64,000 nucleotides of DNA from Hyaloscypha bicolor E (GCF_002865645.1 NW_020194609.1:248001-312000), one strand, 5' to 3'; shown: positions 23,841 to 36,191, counted from the first letter of the stretch. Numbers and translations are program-made. The notes: generated from the letters alone by a model not told the origin.

Positions 23841-25400
23841 TGGATAGTATCTATATTTAGAAATAGGGAGAGAAGAGAAGAAGAAAGGGGGCCTTTTATA
23901 TATATCTTACTAAACTAGAAATCTTTTAAAAGCTTTACTTACTCTTTTATCTAGCTATTCTCGCGGCTTATACTAGTCTAAAGCTTGACTATAATATCTA
24001 TAGATCTCGACTTTAACTTGAACTACTATTATAAGTTTCCTTATAATATCTAAATAAACTTTCTAATTAGAAGTTATATATAGACGAAATAGCTAAACTA
24101 GAAGCCCTATAAGAGAAAAGAGAAACCTTATTAAACCTAATAGTTATTTCCGAAGATACTTAATAATATATAATTCTGGGAATTTATTAGATATTAGATA
24201 AACTAGATCTACCTATTTAAAGCCCATTTCATACTAGAAAACCTATTTTCTTTTTAATATAACTATAGCTATACTTAAAACTAATACTGAGGCTTAGTTA
24301 GTATATTATATATTTCTATTTTTATATGAGAAAACTTCTCTTATATAGAACTTATTCTCTGACTATAATATTATTTCATTACTAGGAACTAATTACTTCT
24401 TTAAAAAGCTAGTATAATTTGCTATTTCTTGCTATTAATCTATTTCCTATTATTAAATATTATCTGAGTAATTGAGAAGATATTTTTAATATTATATTCT
24501 TAATACTAATTCAGGATATCTAATCTTTCTATATTTTATATTAACTTTAATATTAATTATTTTAAACTTAATAATAGTACTATAAACCCTATTTATATTA
24601 TCTTATAGTTTTTCTTTTTACGTATCCTAATACCTTTAGTATTATTTTCGTAAATATAGATATTACTTTAAAGTCCTAACTAACTAAATAGTTTTATATT
24701 ATATAAAATTAACTTTAATAAGTACTAAATAAATACGGATTAGTTTTGGAAGAAGTTATATCTTATTCTGAGTTATTTTTTAATTCTATTATTCTAATTT
24801 CTTTTCTATTAATACTTATTTTATATTTTCCTAATATCTTTAGTATACTTATATACCTTATTTTTTATATATTTCCTATATTATTTCTTTTCTTTTATAT
24901 TATTCTTTGAGTTAATAGAAATATCTCTAAATAAATAAAGGATTAGGGCATACTTATATCGTGAAATTTTTATTATTTCTTTTTATATTCTAATATTTTA
25001 AATATAATTATTATACTTATATTTCTATTATATTATTTTCTTGTTTTTTTATTATTACTATTTAGTTTAATTTGCCTTAATTATTTCCTAAATTATATTT
25101 CTTTAGATATATATATTTATATTTTTTTTTATAGTAAAAGCCTAATTCTATATTTTATCTTTTATAATTATTCTTAATTCGTAACTATATTGCCTTAAAT
25201 ATACCTAATTATTATACCTATTTTCCCTATTATATATATTACTATTTTAGCTTTATTTTCTTACTAGAAAGAAAGAAAAACTCGAATATATATAATGCTT
25301 TTATATAATCCAAGTCTGTTCTAATTTACTTTTTATTTTAGAAATTATTTAAAAGAAATTCTTATAATCTCGAGAACCTTTAATTTTATAACCTATAACT
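23841..25400 (+). other. Spacer between pol and ORF3 of family A, possible small frame
   Basis: From an ATG at about 23841 one to two overlapping frames of roughly 150-200 codons can be read with RIP-type stops, including a KLEALQEKRETLLNL-like helical stretch near 24100. Beyond 24550 the plus strand is T-rich and shows no convincing frame. The same stretch is present, inverted, at about 48200-49760 of the minus-strand copy, so it is a fixed part of the family. Function unknown. Confidence 0.35.
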
Positions 25401-25433
25401 ATTATACTAATAATATCTTTATAATGTCTTTAA

Positions 25434-28200
25434 GAATAATAAAATAGCTAAAGTATAGATTCCTTAAGCTAGCAAAGTATAGTAGCTAGTTCTTATAAGC
25501 CATAATATTATTAAAAGCCTATAGATTAATAGTATTAAAGTTTAGAATATTAAAGAAGCTTGGGTAGTTATAGAAGGCCTGCTAATACTAGAAAAAATAG
25601 CTATAATTACCGAATTTAATATAAATGTCCTAGATAAGCTAAGTAGTATATATAATAAGCTCTTAAAGTAGAAAACCTTTATTAGAGACGGAACTAGACT
25701 GGAATTAACTAAGAAGAAGCTAAAGAATTACTAAGCTAATAATAGGAAATTCGAGAATATTATTAAAGGTATTTCTAAAGGCAGATAAGAGAAGTTTAAT
25801 AAGATTAAGACTATAGTAAATGGTCTGGAAACTAAGGGTCAGAATAGAATTATACTATATAATAAAGCCTTTAGCTAATATATTAATAATATCTATAATA
25901 ACCTTAGTAAAAATATCTATAAGAAGTTATACTCTTTCTTTAAAATAAAAGCTTTAGTATATAAAGCTATTTAGTTAATTAATGAAGCTACTTTAGAGCG
26001 TATTAAGGATAAGAAGTATTAGAATACTAGTATATTTGCTAAATTAGATATTACTAAGGCATTTAAGTATACTAAAGCTATTTTGGAACCTGGAGAATTA
26101 AAGTTTAAGCTACTATTAGCTAATAACCTTAAAGCTAGATAATATACCTTTAATGTTTCTGGAATTCTAATTAAGAGAGCTTATAGTAACGAGCCTTTTC
26201 CTGCTTTCTGAGATGAGCCTAAAAAATGGGCCCCTATTATAATTTCAGCTTTAGCTTAACCGGATCTAGCTAAGAAAAATAAAGCTGATTTAATAAAGCC
26301 TAGTAAGAAAGCTAGTGGAACTAGTGAGACTAGTAGAACTAGTATAACTAGTAGAACTAGTATAACTAGATAAGAAGAACCTGGCAAGAATAGAGAGTAA
26401 GCTAAGCCTAAGACTTCTAATAAATAGCAGAGATCTGAGTGCTAGACTAAGTATAAGGTTAGTGAAATAGAGGAAAGTAAAGAGGAATTCTTTATTTTAA
26501 AAAGAAAGATACTATCTAGAAAGACTCCCTTAATTATACTCAGAACCAAGAAGCAAAAGACTAAGAATATTAAGTCCGGAGAATTTAATAGTAATATTAA
26601 ATATATTTGTAAAATACTAGCTAAATAGAAATTAATGCTTGCTTAGTAGAATAAATATATTTTTAAGGAAATATATAGCGGTATTTTGGGACCTATTTAT
26701 AAGCGAGAATATTATAGGGTTACTAATGAATTCCTTAAAGCTCCCTATATAATATATATTTAGTAGCTTACTAATACTCTCTTTATTAATATATGAGAAA
26801 TTAAGGATGCTCTGAAGCTAGTTACTAAGATTTATAAAGTTACTAAAGGTAAGAAATATGTTTTTATTACTTGGGTAGATAAGGAGATACGGGATTTCTT
26901 TTTTAAGATCTAGGAAATTAAGAAGTATAGATATAAGTACTATATTTCCGATTAATTTCGCCTAAATTTATAGCTCTAATTTAATACTATAGTTCCTATT
27001 CCTGAGTCTAGTACTACTAATCTGGGTATAAATAGCTATATTTATAAGAAGAATTACCTGAAGTAAATTAAGAAGCTTGGTATTTAAGAACTCTTAATAG
27101 TAGAGATAGAGATATTATAGTTCTATTTCCGGAAAAATAATATATTAAAGTATAGAGATCTTAGTAATAGCTACTTTATCTTAGCCTTTTAATTTTTAAT
27201 AGTAGATTTATTAATATAACTCGGATTTTACGAGATATTAAATAAGTATCCTATTTATCTAGTTACTTATCCTTAGCTAGCCTAATACTTTACTTCTGGA
27301 AATATTAATTATAATTAGTATAAAGGTAATACTAAAAATCTGGCTATTACTAAAGCTTTAAGTAGCGAATTTTATCTTAGTAAAAAGTATTAGAATATTA
27401 GCTATATTTTTCTTACGGACTATAAGAAGGCCGCTACTTTTAGTAAGAAGTTCTTTAAAGATATTAATTATATCTCTATTTCTAATAAATTTGAGCTAGA
27501 AGTAGCTAAGGAATTAGGCGAGTATTTACTAAAAATAGTAGGAGGAAAGACTTCGAGTATAGTCTATATAACTAGATAAATAAATACTTTTAGCTAGGTA
27601 ATTTATAAGTCTGGAATTATGGGAAAGTATTAATTCTCGGATAATATATAAGTTAAAGAATAGCTTAATAATAATTTGCTATTTAATAGGCCTTTTATTA
27701 TAATTCTAATAAGTCTAGTTATTATTAAGGATAGAATATGCAAAAATGGAGTTTCCTATAAGGTTATTAAAGTCTCTTATCTAGAGCTTTCCCCTTTTAT
27801 TAAAGATTAATTTAAGGATACTACGGATAATATAAAATTCGAAGAAGCTATTTATTTAGAGTATATTAGTGCGATTTATAATATGATTTGTTATAATAAG
27901 CCTTCTTAATACCTTATAGTAAAGGCAGAAATTAAGTAATAGTTAAAGGCAAATACTAATTAATATAAAGAACTATATTAGATTTGGCGTGAGAATGCGG
28001 CTAAGCGGGTTCGGATTATTTTTAAGTAAGTTCGGGAGTATGAAATAAGACTATTTAAGGGTAATAAGTCTTATTTTAGGTATATAAAAGAGAAATTAGA
28101 TTAACTAATAAAGGAGGATCCTAAATATTTTATTATTTCGGATTCTAAGTAGGATTTTTTTATTATTTTTAGTGCTTAGGGAACAAGTACGAATAAATGG
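25434..28200 (+). pseudogene. ORF3 of family A: ~900-codon extra frame downstream of pol, unknown function
   Basis: From an ATG at 25434, or shortly after, to the polypurine tract one frame stays open if TAA/TAG are taken as RIPped CAA/CAG. It is present in three copies in the window (1-2390, here, and inverted at 45360-48200). The product is Lys/Ile/Tyr/Asn-rich. It has a Ser/Thr-rich low-complexity segment near 26310-26380 built from repeats of ACTAGTAGAACTAGTATA and no visible signal peptide or membrane helix, so an envelope protein is unlikely. I recognise no domain. Candidates are a captured host gene or an accessory replication or regulatory protein. Start position is uncertain. Confidence 0.6.
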
Positions 28201-28209
28201 GGGGTCGGA

Positions 28210-28512
28210 TATAGTATAGCAGGCTATACTTATTAAAAATTATATTATTTTGGCGGTTTTAAGGTTTAGGTTATATAGTAAAGGCAATAGCCTTTTATAT
28301 ATAACTTGCGGAAATTATATAAGAAAGCTAGTTTTTCTATAGACTTAGAGAATAATTCTTTATAAGTATTTAATTAATTAAGCTTTTATATATTATATAT
28401 TATTTATACTTTACTATTTATGCTTTTAATTTGTTATTTTACTATTAAGTTACGTTTTGTACTCTAGTATACTTTATATGGGTTTTTGTCTTATTATAGT
28501 TTCCCTCTTATA
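28210..28512 (+). repeat. 3' LTR of full-length family A (303 bp)
   Basis: It begins TATAGTATAGCAGGC directly after the purine tract and ends CCCTCTTATA. Length equals that of the 5' LTR. The GC palindrome reads AAAGGCAATAGCCTTTT here, with C-to-T and G-to-A damage. Confidence 0.9.
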
Positions 28513-30669
28513 ATATATAAACTAATTAGTATTAGTTTACTAGTAATATATAATACTATTATATAAATATAGAAATACTAGTTATATTAGTTAGTAAAAT
28601 TATTATTATTTAGAAATAGAAATTATAGTATTATAATATTAATATATAATTCCTAAATTTATTAAGCTTAAAGAAATCTAGTTTACTAGTTAAGTTACTT
28701 ATAAGATATAAAATTATATAATTATATTTCGTATTTTATATCTTATTATTTATATTTTATATCTCGTAATTATATATATAATTTCTAAAGAAATAGTTAT
28801 ACTAATAATTAGTATATTAATAATAATTAGTATATTAATAATAATTAGTATATTAATAATAATTAGTATATTAATAATAATTAGTATATTAATAATAATT
28901 AGTATATTAATATAATTAGTATATTAATAATAATTAGTATATTAATAATAAAATTAGTATATTAATAATAATTAGTATATTAATAATAATTAGTATATTA
29001 ATAATAATTAGTATATTAATAATAATTAGTATATTAATAATAATTAGTATATTAATAATAATTTTATTATAGTTTATAAATAAACTAATAGAATTCCCGA
29101 GTTTCTAATTATTTTTTAATTAAAATATTTTTTTAAATAAGAAACTAATATTTTTATTTGCTTCTTTATTTGCTTTTTTAGTTTCTTTATTTATTTTATT
29201 TTTATTTTCTAATTTATTAAAACTCGTTTTCTTATTTAAAAAGCAACTTTTTTTAATTAGACTTTTATTTTATAAATTATTAGTAATTTCCAGTTAAATA
29301 TTACTATTACTATTATTATTCTAGCTTATAATACTTATAATAAAAAAAAAGAAGAATAAAAGATATATTTTAAAAGAAAATATTAAAAACTAATACTTCT
29401 AATATTAATTAAATTTACTTTTCCGGCTTTAGTAAAAATATAATTATTAGAATTAAAATATTTGTATTTTTTGAAATATTTAAATAAATAATTAGATTCA
29501 GAAATAAGTTTATTATAAAGGTAAAAGAATTATTATTTATTAGGAAAAAGAAATTATATAATTAATAGAAATTATAAAAGCTATAAAATACTTATACTAA
29601 TATTAATTTTGTTTTTCTAATAAGAATATATAATAAAGTTTATTTAATTATTATTTCTAAATAAATATTATATAAATAAAATAAAATATATTTAATTATT
29701 TAGCTATATTAGAATAGAGATATATCTCTTATTTATTTCTATAACTTATATTATAGATCTAGAGAAATTTAGTTATTTAAATATTTAGTTATTTTTACTA
29801 AGCTATTAAAATTTCTAATTAGTTAATATATTTATATTAATTATATTTAATCTATATTTCTACTAAAAATAAAGTTATACTTTTATTATATATTTAAATA
29901 AAAACTTCTTTTTTTAATATATAATTATTTTTAAAACTAATTTAATTAATCTAATAATATATCTTATAATAAATATCTATTATTTTTATTATAAGAAATT
30001 ATTAACTTATTATATCTGCTTTTTTTTATTAGTATATCTAATAAAGCTATACTTTTCCGAACTAAAGAAAAGTATTCTATTTTATAATATATAATAAAAT
30101 ATCTTATTTTAATTTACTTTATTTTATATTAATATAAAGCAAAATATATAATTATTAATATTAAGGATATCTAATAGTTTTTTATTCTTTTAACTACTTT
30201 ATAATATTGAAATTTATAATTTATTAGATAAAAAGAGTAATATATTTCTTTTATATAGCTAAAAATAGGCTTATAAATTACTTTTTTATAATATATAATA
30301 GAATATTTCTATTAGAATATAATAGTAAACTATTTTAATTTTCTTAGTATATTAAATATATATAATATAGGAAATAAGTAAAATAGAATAGAATAGTAAG
30401 TTCTATTTATATTTTATTTAAATAAATTTCTTACTACTTATATTCTATTTAATATTCTATTTAATTATTTTAGAATATTCTAGAATAGTTAAATAGTATA
30501 TATATAATACTATATATAATATTATATATAATATACTAGCCTAATTAGGTAAGGCTCCGGAATAGCCCGAGTTTAGTACTATTATATTATCTAATTAAGT
30601 AGTAGTAAGGCTTAGTAAATAAGCTAGAACTTTAATATATTTATATAATTTCCTTAGTTATTAAGAATA
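28513..30669. other. AT-rich RIPped DNA, no gene identified
   Basis: The base composition is extremely AT-rich with practically no CpA or TpG. Apart from the 18-bp tandem array at 28804-29062 I see no repeated structure and no long frame with only RIP-type stops. It may include the upstream part of the hAT relic at 30670-30900. Confidence 0.5.
28804..29062. repeat. 18-bp AT tandem array (~14 units)
   Basis: The unit AATAATTAGTATATTAAT is repeated head to tail about fourteen times. One unit lacks 2-3 bases near 28910 and one has extra bases near 28950. The core ATTAGTATATTAAT is nearly palindromic. Units are almost identical, so expansion is recent relative to the surrounding RIP damage. Confidence 0.9.
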
Positions 30670-30900
30670 AACTTTTCTCTCAAGGTATTTTTATTATTTA
30701 AATTATATAATAGATTTAATAAGAGTATTATTAAGATAATATCTTATTTAAAAAGCTGAGAGTTATTTAAAGACGAATTAGAAAAAGTAAAAAGAAAAGA
30801 AAAAAAGTAGGAAAAGAAAGATTTCGTGGTAGAAAATCTGGTTTTTATAGAAGAAAAGTAGTATTTAAGTAGTCTTATATAAGCTCTAGCTTAAATTATA
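30670..30900 (+). pseudogene. C-terminal fragment of a second hAT transposase (hAT-2)
   Basis: Starting near TTTCTCTCAAGG, the sequence parallels 6840-7043 of hAT-1. Conceptual residues are a degenerate NRLNKSTFEK, then KSWELFKDELEKVKRKEKK and KDFVVENLVF. This is the hAT dimerisation-domain tail. It is diverged from hAT-1, so it represents a different element. The flanks (about 30340-30530 and 30960-31110) are rich in CTATTCTACTCTATTT-like subterminal repeats, but terminal repeats and a target duplication could not be located. Confidence 0.6.
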
Positions 30901-31250
30901 TAGTACTACTTAATATATATCTTATTTATTTATTAATAATTAAATAAATATTAATTTATTATATTTATATAACTTGTATATAATTACTCTTAAGTTACTC
31001 TAGAGTAGTACTCTATTCTACTCTATTTAAGTACTATATTATATTACTTAAACTTTACTCTATTTTATTTAAGACTATTCTAGAATAGCTTGAGTAGCTT
31101 GAGTAGTTTTTGCCTATACTAGATATATAATAAGTTACGAACTAGATAACTCTACTAAGTATAGCTATTTATAGATACTTACTGCTTAAGAAACTATATC
31201 TTCGAAAAGAAGAGAGTGCTATAGGTTCGGCCTTTGGTTATTCCGTTCCT

Positions 31251-31538
31251 TGATTAGTAATTAACCCGTGACCTGCTGCGCTAACCGTGCGCCATTCCTG
31301 AAACTTGGTCGATTTCATTGGCGATACACTTATTAACATGCTATTCTAATATTTCTTAGTTAAAATTCCATTACTTTGCCTTCGAAATTTGACCGAAGGT
31401 TATAACTCATTTCGAAGGCTTCGTATGAGCCGCAGGCTGGCACCCGTATAGGGACTTGCTACAGTCAAAATGAAGCAACTCTTCCGCTACTGATCTGTTA
31501 GAATGATTGGTAATCAACCCGTGACCTGCTGCGCTAAC
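31251..31538 (-). repeat. Pair of 35-bp direct repeats with tRNA-like box A
   Basis: TGATTRGTAATYAACCCGTG followed by ACCTGCTGCGCTAAC occurs at 31251-31285 and 31504-31538. On the minus strand it reads GTTAGCGCAGCAGG, which matches a Pol III box A (TRGYNNANNNGG) and resembles the D-arm of an elongator tRNA-Met. It is followed by GGGTTGATTACC, only a weak box B. No cloverleaf can be drawn. A dimeric or truncated tRNA-derived SINE is possible but unproven. Confidence 0.4.
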
Positions 31539-31725
31539 GGCTGGCCTATCGGCCCACTAGGCGGCCCCCCTGCAGCTCGCCCCGTCGGGAGAGTAAACCC
31601 TCCCACTTCGTTTCAGGGCACAAGATGTGTCCGTTGTACGATTATTATTGGAAGATTCATATGTATGGGCCTGGACGAGATATCGGTTATTCTGAAAGAA
31701 GTGGATCATGTACATAATAGCATTA

Positions 31726-32184
31726 CAGTAGAACCTCGATATAACGATATCAATTTTAGCGCCTTTTTCTAACGATACACCGAGGTATCGTTAAATCAAG
31801 GATCACGTGCACATATAATAAATAAGGAAGGACCTCCGTAGCGCTCGTCGATCAGCTTCTGTCATGCCTCCGTCTCCTTTTGGGCTGTTCAGGGGCTAGA
31901 GAACGAGTGGTAAGATCAAGGGGCTGTGATTCGGTGAGATCGATAGCCTATGAGGTTGTGCTACCAGTGCCAGAGGGCCCTGGAGCATTGATAAATTGCT
32001 CCTTCTCTTGATAAATTAGAACGATATACCACCAAAAATTAAAGGTTGGGACCGAAAAACCTTACGATAATCGTAATGCCAAGGATATCGTAAGCCTAAG
32101 GCTAAAAAAGTGCGGGACCTTAAGGCCGTATCGTATTACTAAGGATATCGCTATGTCAGGGATCGTTATATCGAGGTTCTACTG
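31726..32184. mobile_element. Intact 459-bp pogo/Fot1-type MITE (F1)
   Basis: The ends are CAGTAGAACCTCGATATAAC on the left, followed by GAT, and its inverted match ATCGTTATATCGAGGTTCTACTG on the right, here given only to 23 bases as ATCGTTATAT plus CGAGGTTCTACTG. TA duplications lie at 31724-31725 and 32185-32186. CAGTAGAACCTCGATATAAC-type ends belong to fungal pogo-like Tc1/mariner elements. The interior has no transposase frame. It is not RIPped and both ends are near-perfect, suggesting recent mobilisation. Confidence 0.85.
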
Positions 32185-33739
32185 TATTGCCTTTTAGGCT
32201 TAGTCGGGCGTAATAAACTACCACTACCACCGCTGATTTCGAACTTTACTATAGAACCGAGCCAAACTCCAACCAAGTACAGGTCAAAAGTGGAGCAAAA
32301 AGCTGGAACCAGGGTGTCAAAATTAGCAGAAGATCCAAAATTGGAATCATCGGCTCTAAACCTAAATAGTACCTAGAATAGAATGAATAAATACAGTGTA
32401 GGCTCCGATAAGCTCGATAAGCGACGATTAGATAATCGGTAATAATTATTATTCTAGGCAGTAAGGGGCCCGGCAAAATCTGCCCCTCCTATTCTCTGTT
32501 CTAATTAATTAATTAATTAATTAATCTTTATACTAGTTTTTTAAAGAATATAACTAATTTGAGATATATTAAAAAAGTAATAATTTGAGTTATTACTTTA
32601 TTAATCTAATAGCTAGCTAACTACTTTGCCTTAGATATAAAGATTAATTCCCTAATATCTGACCTGGTTATTTTACTAGTAACCCAAGTAAACTAATTAC
32701 CCTATAGTACTACTATAAGGCATTTACTAACCTTACTAATACCCATTATTCCTAATCTCATTTATTAGACTAGCTTTATATCCTTTTTCTGAATAGTAAC
32801 TCGCTTTATATAAATGGCTATAAGGTTTATTACTAGAATTAGATTAGTATAAAAATTAATATAATTAAGAAAAATGACTTATACTTAAACTCTATAATAA
32901 GAAATACCTCTATAGACTCTTATAAAGTATATAAAGCCAAAGCTTAAATATATATATTTTGTCTATTTTTCTAAACCAAAATCTCTTTTACTAATTAATA
33001 AAATAGTACCTTTAGAATTAATAACTTAGTACTTCTCTAATATTTTTGGATTTCTTAAAGGGCCTTGGCTATAAATCTAGTTAGTAGATATACTAATATT
33101 TTTACTAATTAACTAATTACTAGATCTAAATCTATATTTTCTTTTCTTTTATATAATAGCAGAAATATAGCCTTTTCTACCAAGTATCTTTCTTAAAGCC
33201 TTGCTTATAAGAGCCTTCTTAAAAGTAATATACTTACTATTAGTTTACTTAGTTTATACTATAATTAAATAATTAACTAGAGATTATAATTACTATATTT
33301 TAATTAGTATAGTAATTAATATAAATTAAGAGATATATTATAGAAGAAGTTAATTAAGAGGTTAATTAAGGAATTAAAGTAGTATAATTAAAGGAAAGAT
33401 ATTAGCTAAGGTAAAGTAATAGAAAAGAGTAAAGTAATAGCTTAAAATTTTTTTTATATATCTTAAAAATAAATTATTTTATATTATAAAGTTAATTTTA
33501 TTTTATTTTATCTTACTTATCTTTTAATCTTTTTTTAATTACTTAATTATATTACTATATAACTTTATATTATAACCTATAATTTAGTATTCTAATATAC
33601 TAATTAATTTACTAATCTCTATATAAATTATTCTTATAATATATTCTATAGTAATAGACTATAATTAGTATACTAAATATATTAGTAATTGCAAAATATT
33701 ACTAATTATTATTAAATTATCTCTAGAGCCTAAGGTAAG

Positions 33740-36130
33740 TCTATACTTATATTATATTAATATAGTATCTTAACTAGCTTCTTTTATTAAATCTATCTAT
33801 ATTACTACTTATAAGAGAAAAGTACTAATAAATCTGTTTTAAAACCCAAATATTATAAAAGTATATAAGTATAATAAAGCTCTTATAAAAGACCCTATTT
33901 ATACTAAGATTAAGAAAGTAAAAGTAACAGATTAAGGTATAATTATAGTAGTAAAATATAAAGTAGTAAGCTTAATAGTATATAAAAGTACTTTACTATT
34001 AAAATAGCGGGAAATAATATAAGAGTCTATTATAAATATTAAATTAAGAAGGTATTTTCAGAATATTTCTATATTAATCTTTATACTAATTTGGCTTTAG
34101 AGAATAATAAAAAAAGAATTAGAAAGTAATTAAATAATTATTTGGCTATAATAAGTATAGTAGCTTATATATAGCTTAGAATAATAGTAATCCGGTATAA
34201 AAAAACATTAAATATAATTCCGAGAATAATATATAGTTTAAGGAAATATAAAAGACTAAGGAAAAGCTTAATTAAGAGAAAGAAATTAAATAAGTTTTAG
34301 AGAATAAAATAAAAGAAAAGGCTAATAGAATATAAAGAGCTTTAGCTAAGATATATAACTTCTTTTTAGATTAGTATAAAGATTAGTATAAAACTAATTA
34401 AAATAATTATATAAATATATTAAGTTTATAATATAATAGAAAACTTAGTAAAAAAAGAAGAGATCCTTATTTTATAAAATTAGATTATTATATAATAGAT
34501 ATAGATTTTACTTATTTTTATATTAATTACTAATTATTATATAATAACTATATTATACTTATTAGTTCTATTAAATTCTTTATATTAGATAAAAAGGCTA
34601 TTTAGAGAAACTTAACTAGTTAGATATAGGGAAATAATAAATGAGTTAATCTTTCTAGTTCTATTATATAATAGCTAGAATTCGAGGCTAAATTAAATAT
34701 TACTAGCTTTTATTTCTTTACTAAATCTCGAAAAGGCTATAAAGTAATAATATTACTAGTATATACTAGAAAGAAGCCAAAGAATAGCTTATATTAATAT
34801 ATCTTTTTATCTAATTCTAAATTATAAATTATAGAAAATACTATAGCTATTTAATAATATTTGAGAAACTTCTTTAGTAAAAGTAGTAGTTAGCTAAATA
34901 CTATATCTTTAAAATACTAATAGTTATAAATTATAAAAAAAATAATTATAATTATACTAATTTTTATACTAATTTTACTACTTCTTACTAGTATTAATAA
35001 AAATACTTAAAATTCCACTTTTTTTCTAATATTTTAAGTATTTTATTATTTTTAAAGTCTTAGCTATTATTTAGGTTTTATTCTATAATATTATATAGTA
35101 AGTACCTAAAAAGATTTGCTTTATTTTAGTACTTATTACTAGAAATAAGAGCTTTAGCTAATATCTTTTTTATATATCTTAATACTATTATTAAAGTATA
35201 AATAAGTTTCTAATATTATATAATTTTTTTTAATAATAATTCTTGTATTTGTCTTAATTTACTAGTTATATATATTTCTCTAATATCTGAGTAATCTTAT
35301 TAAAATTATCTAGTTCTTTTTTTACTAGCTATTTAATTTCCTTAACTAGTATTAAACTATTAGAGATAAATATCTAATCTTAATATTTCTTCTAAAGCTT
35401 TTTAATTTTAATTAAGATAGGCTAAACTTATTTTTTTTCCTAATTAGTTCTAATATATTTTATATAGTAATTCGAATAAAGTATAAAAGTAATAGTATAA
35501 AGAGATATATTATTAGACTTATAATAATATATATTAAAGACTTCTTATTTTTTCCGAATTCGAGTATAAAAGTTTTTATTATTTATATATATATTTTATT
35601 ATACTATAATTAGTATTATTAATTCAAGTAATAAAAATTAGTATAAAGATTAATATAAAAATTAGTATAAAGATTAATATAAAGATTAATATAAAGATTA
35701 GTATAAAGATTAGTATAAATATTAGTATAAAAATTATTACTTACTAGTAATCTATTAAATACTCGAATTAAAATATCTATTATAAAAAGCATTTAATTAA
35801 TAATTATAGTATTTCCTTAAGTTTTAAAAATAGCTTTATAAAATAGTTTAAAAAAGATAGAAATTATCCGAAGCCTTCTCTAGTTTTCCGAACTAAAGTA
35901 ATCTAATTTTAGATTTATAAGATACTTCTTATAATAAATATTAAGATAAATATATTACTAAAAAGTAATATTAAGTATTATATATTAGCTATTTTATTAT
36001 ATCTAATTATTAAAAGAAATTATTTTTCTAGTAAGAGCTTTAAATCTAGTAATTTAACTAGAAAAGTAATAAATATATATAATAATATTATAAAGCTAGC
36101 CTAATAGTTCTAAAAGTCGAAATTTTATTT
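33740..36130 (+). pseudogene. Degraded frame(s) inside hAT-3, product unknown
   Basis: Several stretches on the plus strand, for example about 34400-34930, read for tens of codons with only RIP-type stops, including KSRKGYKVIILLVYTRKKPK near 34730-34790. I do not recognise the family. Frame changes between stretches suggest indels or introns. It could be cargo of the element or its transposase beyond recognition. Confidence 0.3.
35637..35732. repeat. 12-bp tandem array (8 units)
   Basis: The unit ATTAGTATAAAG is repeated eight times with A/G transitions only. Single or double copies of the same 12-mer, in both orientations, are scattered through hAT-3 (for example 32519, 32845, 34075, 34363, 37677, 38005), which is how transposase-binding subterminal repeats of hAT elements are distributed. 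Confidence 0.8.
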
Positions 36131-36191
36131 GTTTTTTCTTATTACTTAATAGAGCTTCTAAATCTCTCAAGTTCTCTTATTTATTAAGTAC

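Larger units (their letters stand above)
15377..28512 (+). mobile_element. Family A: full-length 13.1-kb Ty3/gypsy-like element with extra ORF, RIP-dead
   Basis: Two 303-bp LTRs (15377-15679, 28210-28512) bracket gag, pol and a further large frame. ATAT occurs just outside both ends (15373-15376, 28513-28516), a probable 4-bp target duplication. The solo LTR at 36192-36494 is also flanked by 4-bp sequences GTAC and GTAT. A purine tract AAATGGGGGGTCGGA abuts the 3' LTR, fitting a polypurine tract. Domain order in pol (reverse transcriptase, RNase H, integrase) is that of Ty3/gypsy. The minus-strand copy at 45135-51076 shows the same pol-ORF3-LTR linkage, so the extra frame belongs to the family. 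Confidence 0.85.
31200..32393. other. Non-RIPped island, left part, no protein gene supported
   Basis: Base composition becomes near-normal with abundant CpG, CpA and TpG. It contains two 35-bp direct repeats (31251-31285, 31504-31538) and the MITE F1 (31726-32184). Short open frames exist on both strands but overlap the MITE or lack any family resemblance. It was contiguous with 38185 onward before hAT-3 inserted, judged from the target duplication. Confidence 0.6.

Noticed and set aside
25434..28200. ORF3 as a retroviral-type envelope gene
   Set aside because: No signal peptide, hydrophobic fusion or transmembrane segment can be seen in the conceptual product.
28804..29062. CRISPR-like appearance of the 18-bp array
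   Set aside because: Units are contiguous without spacers and the DNA is fungal; this is a simple tandem repeat.
31504..31538. A genuine tRNA gene
   Set aside because: Only a box A-like segment and a weak box B are present, spaced too closely; no acceptor stem or anticodon arm can be folded.
31503..31772. 89-codon plus-strand frame
   Set aside because: It runs across the 35-bp repeat and into the left end of MITE F1, so it is not a conserved coding unit.
32249..32476. 75-codon minus-strand frame
   Set aside because: It crosses the hAT-3 insertion boundary at 32394, so it cannot be an ancestral gene.
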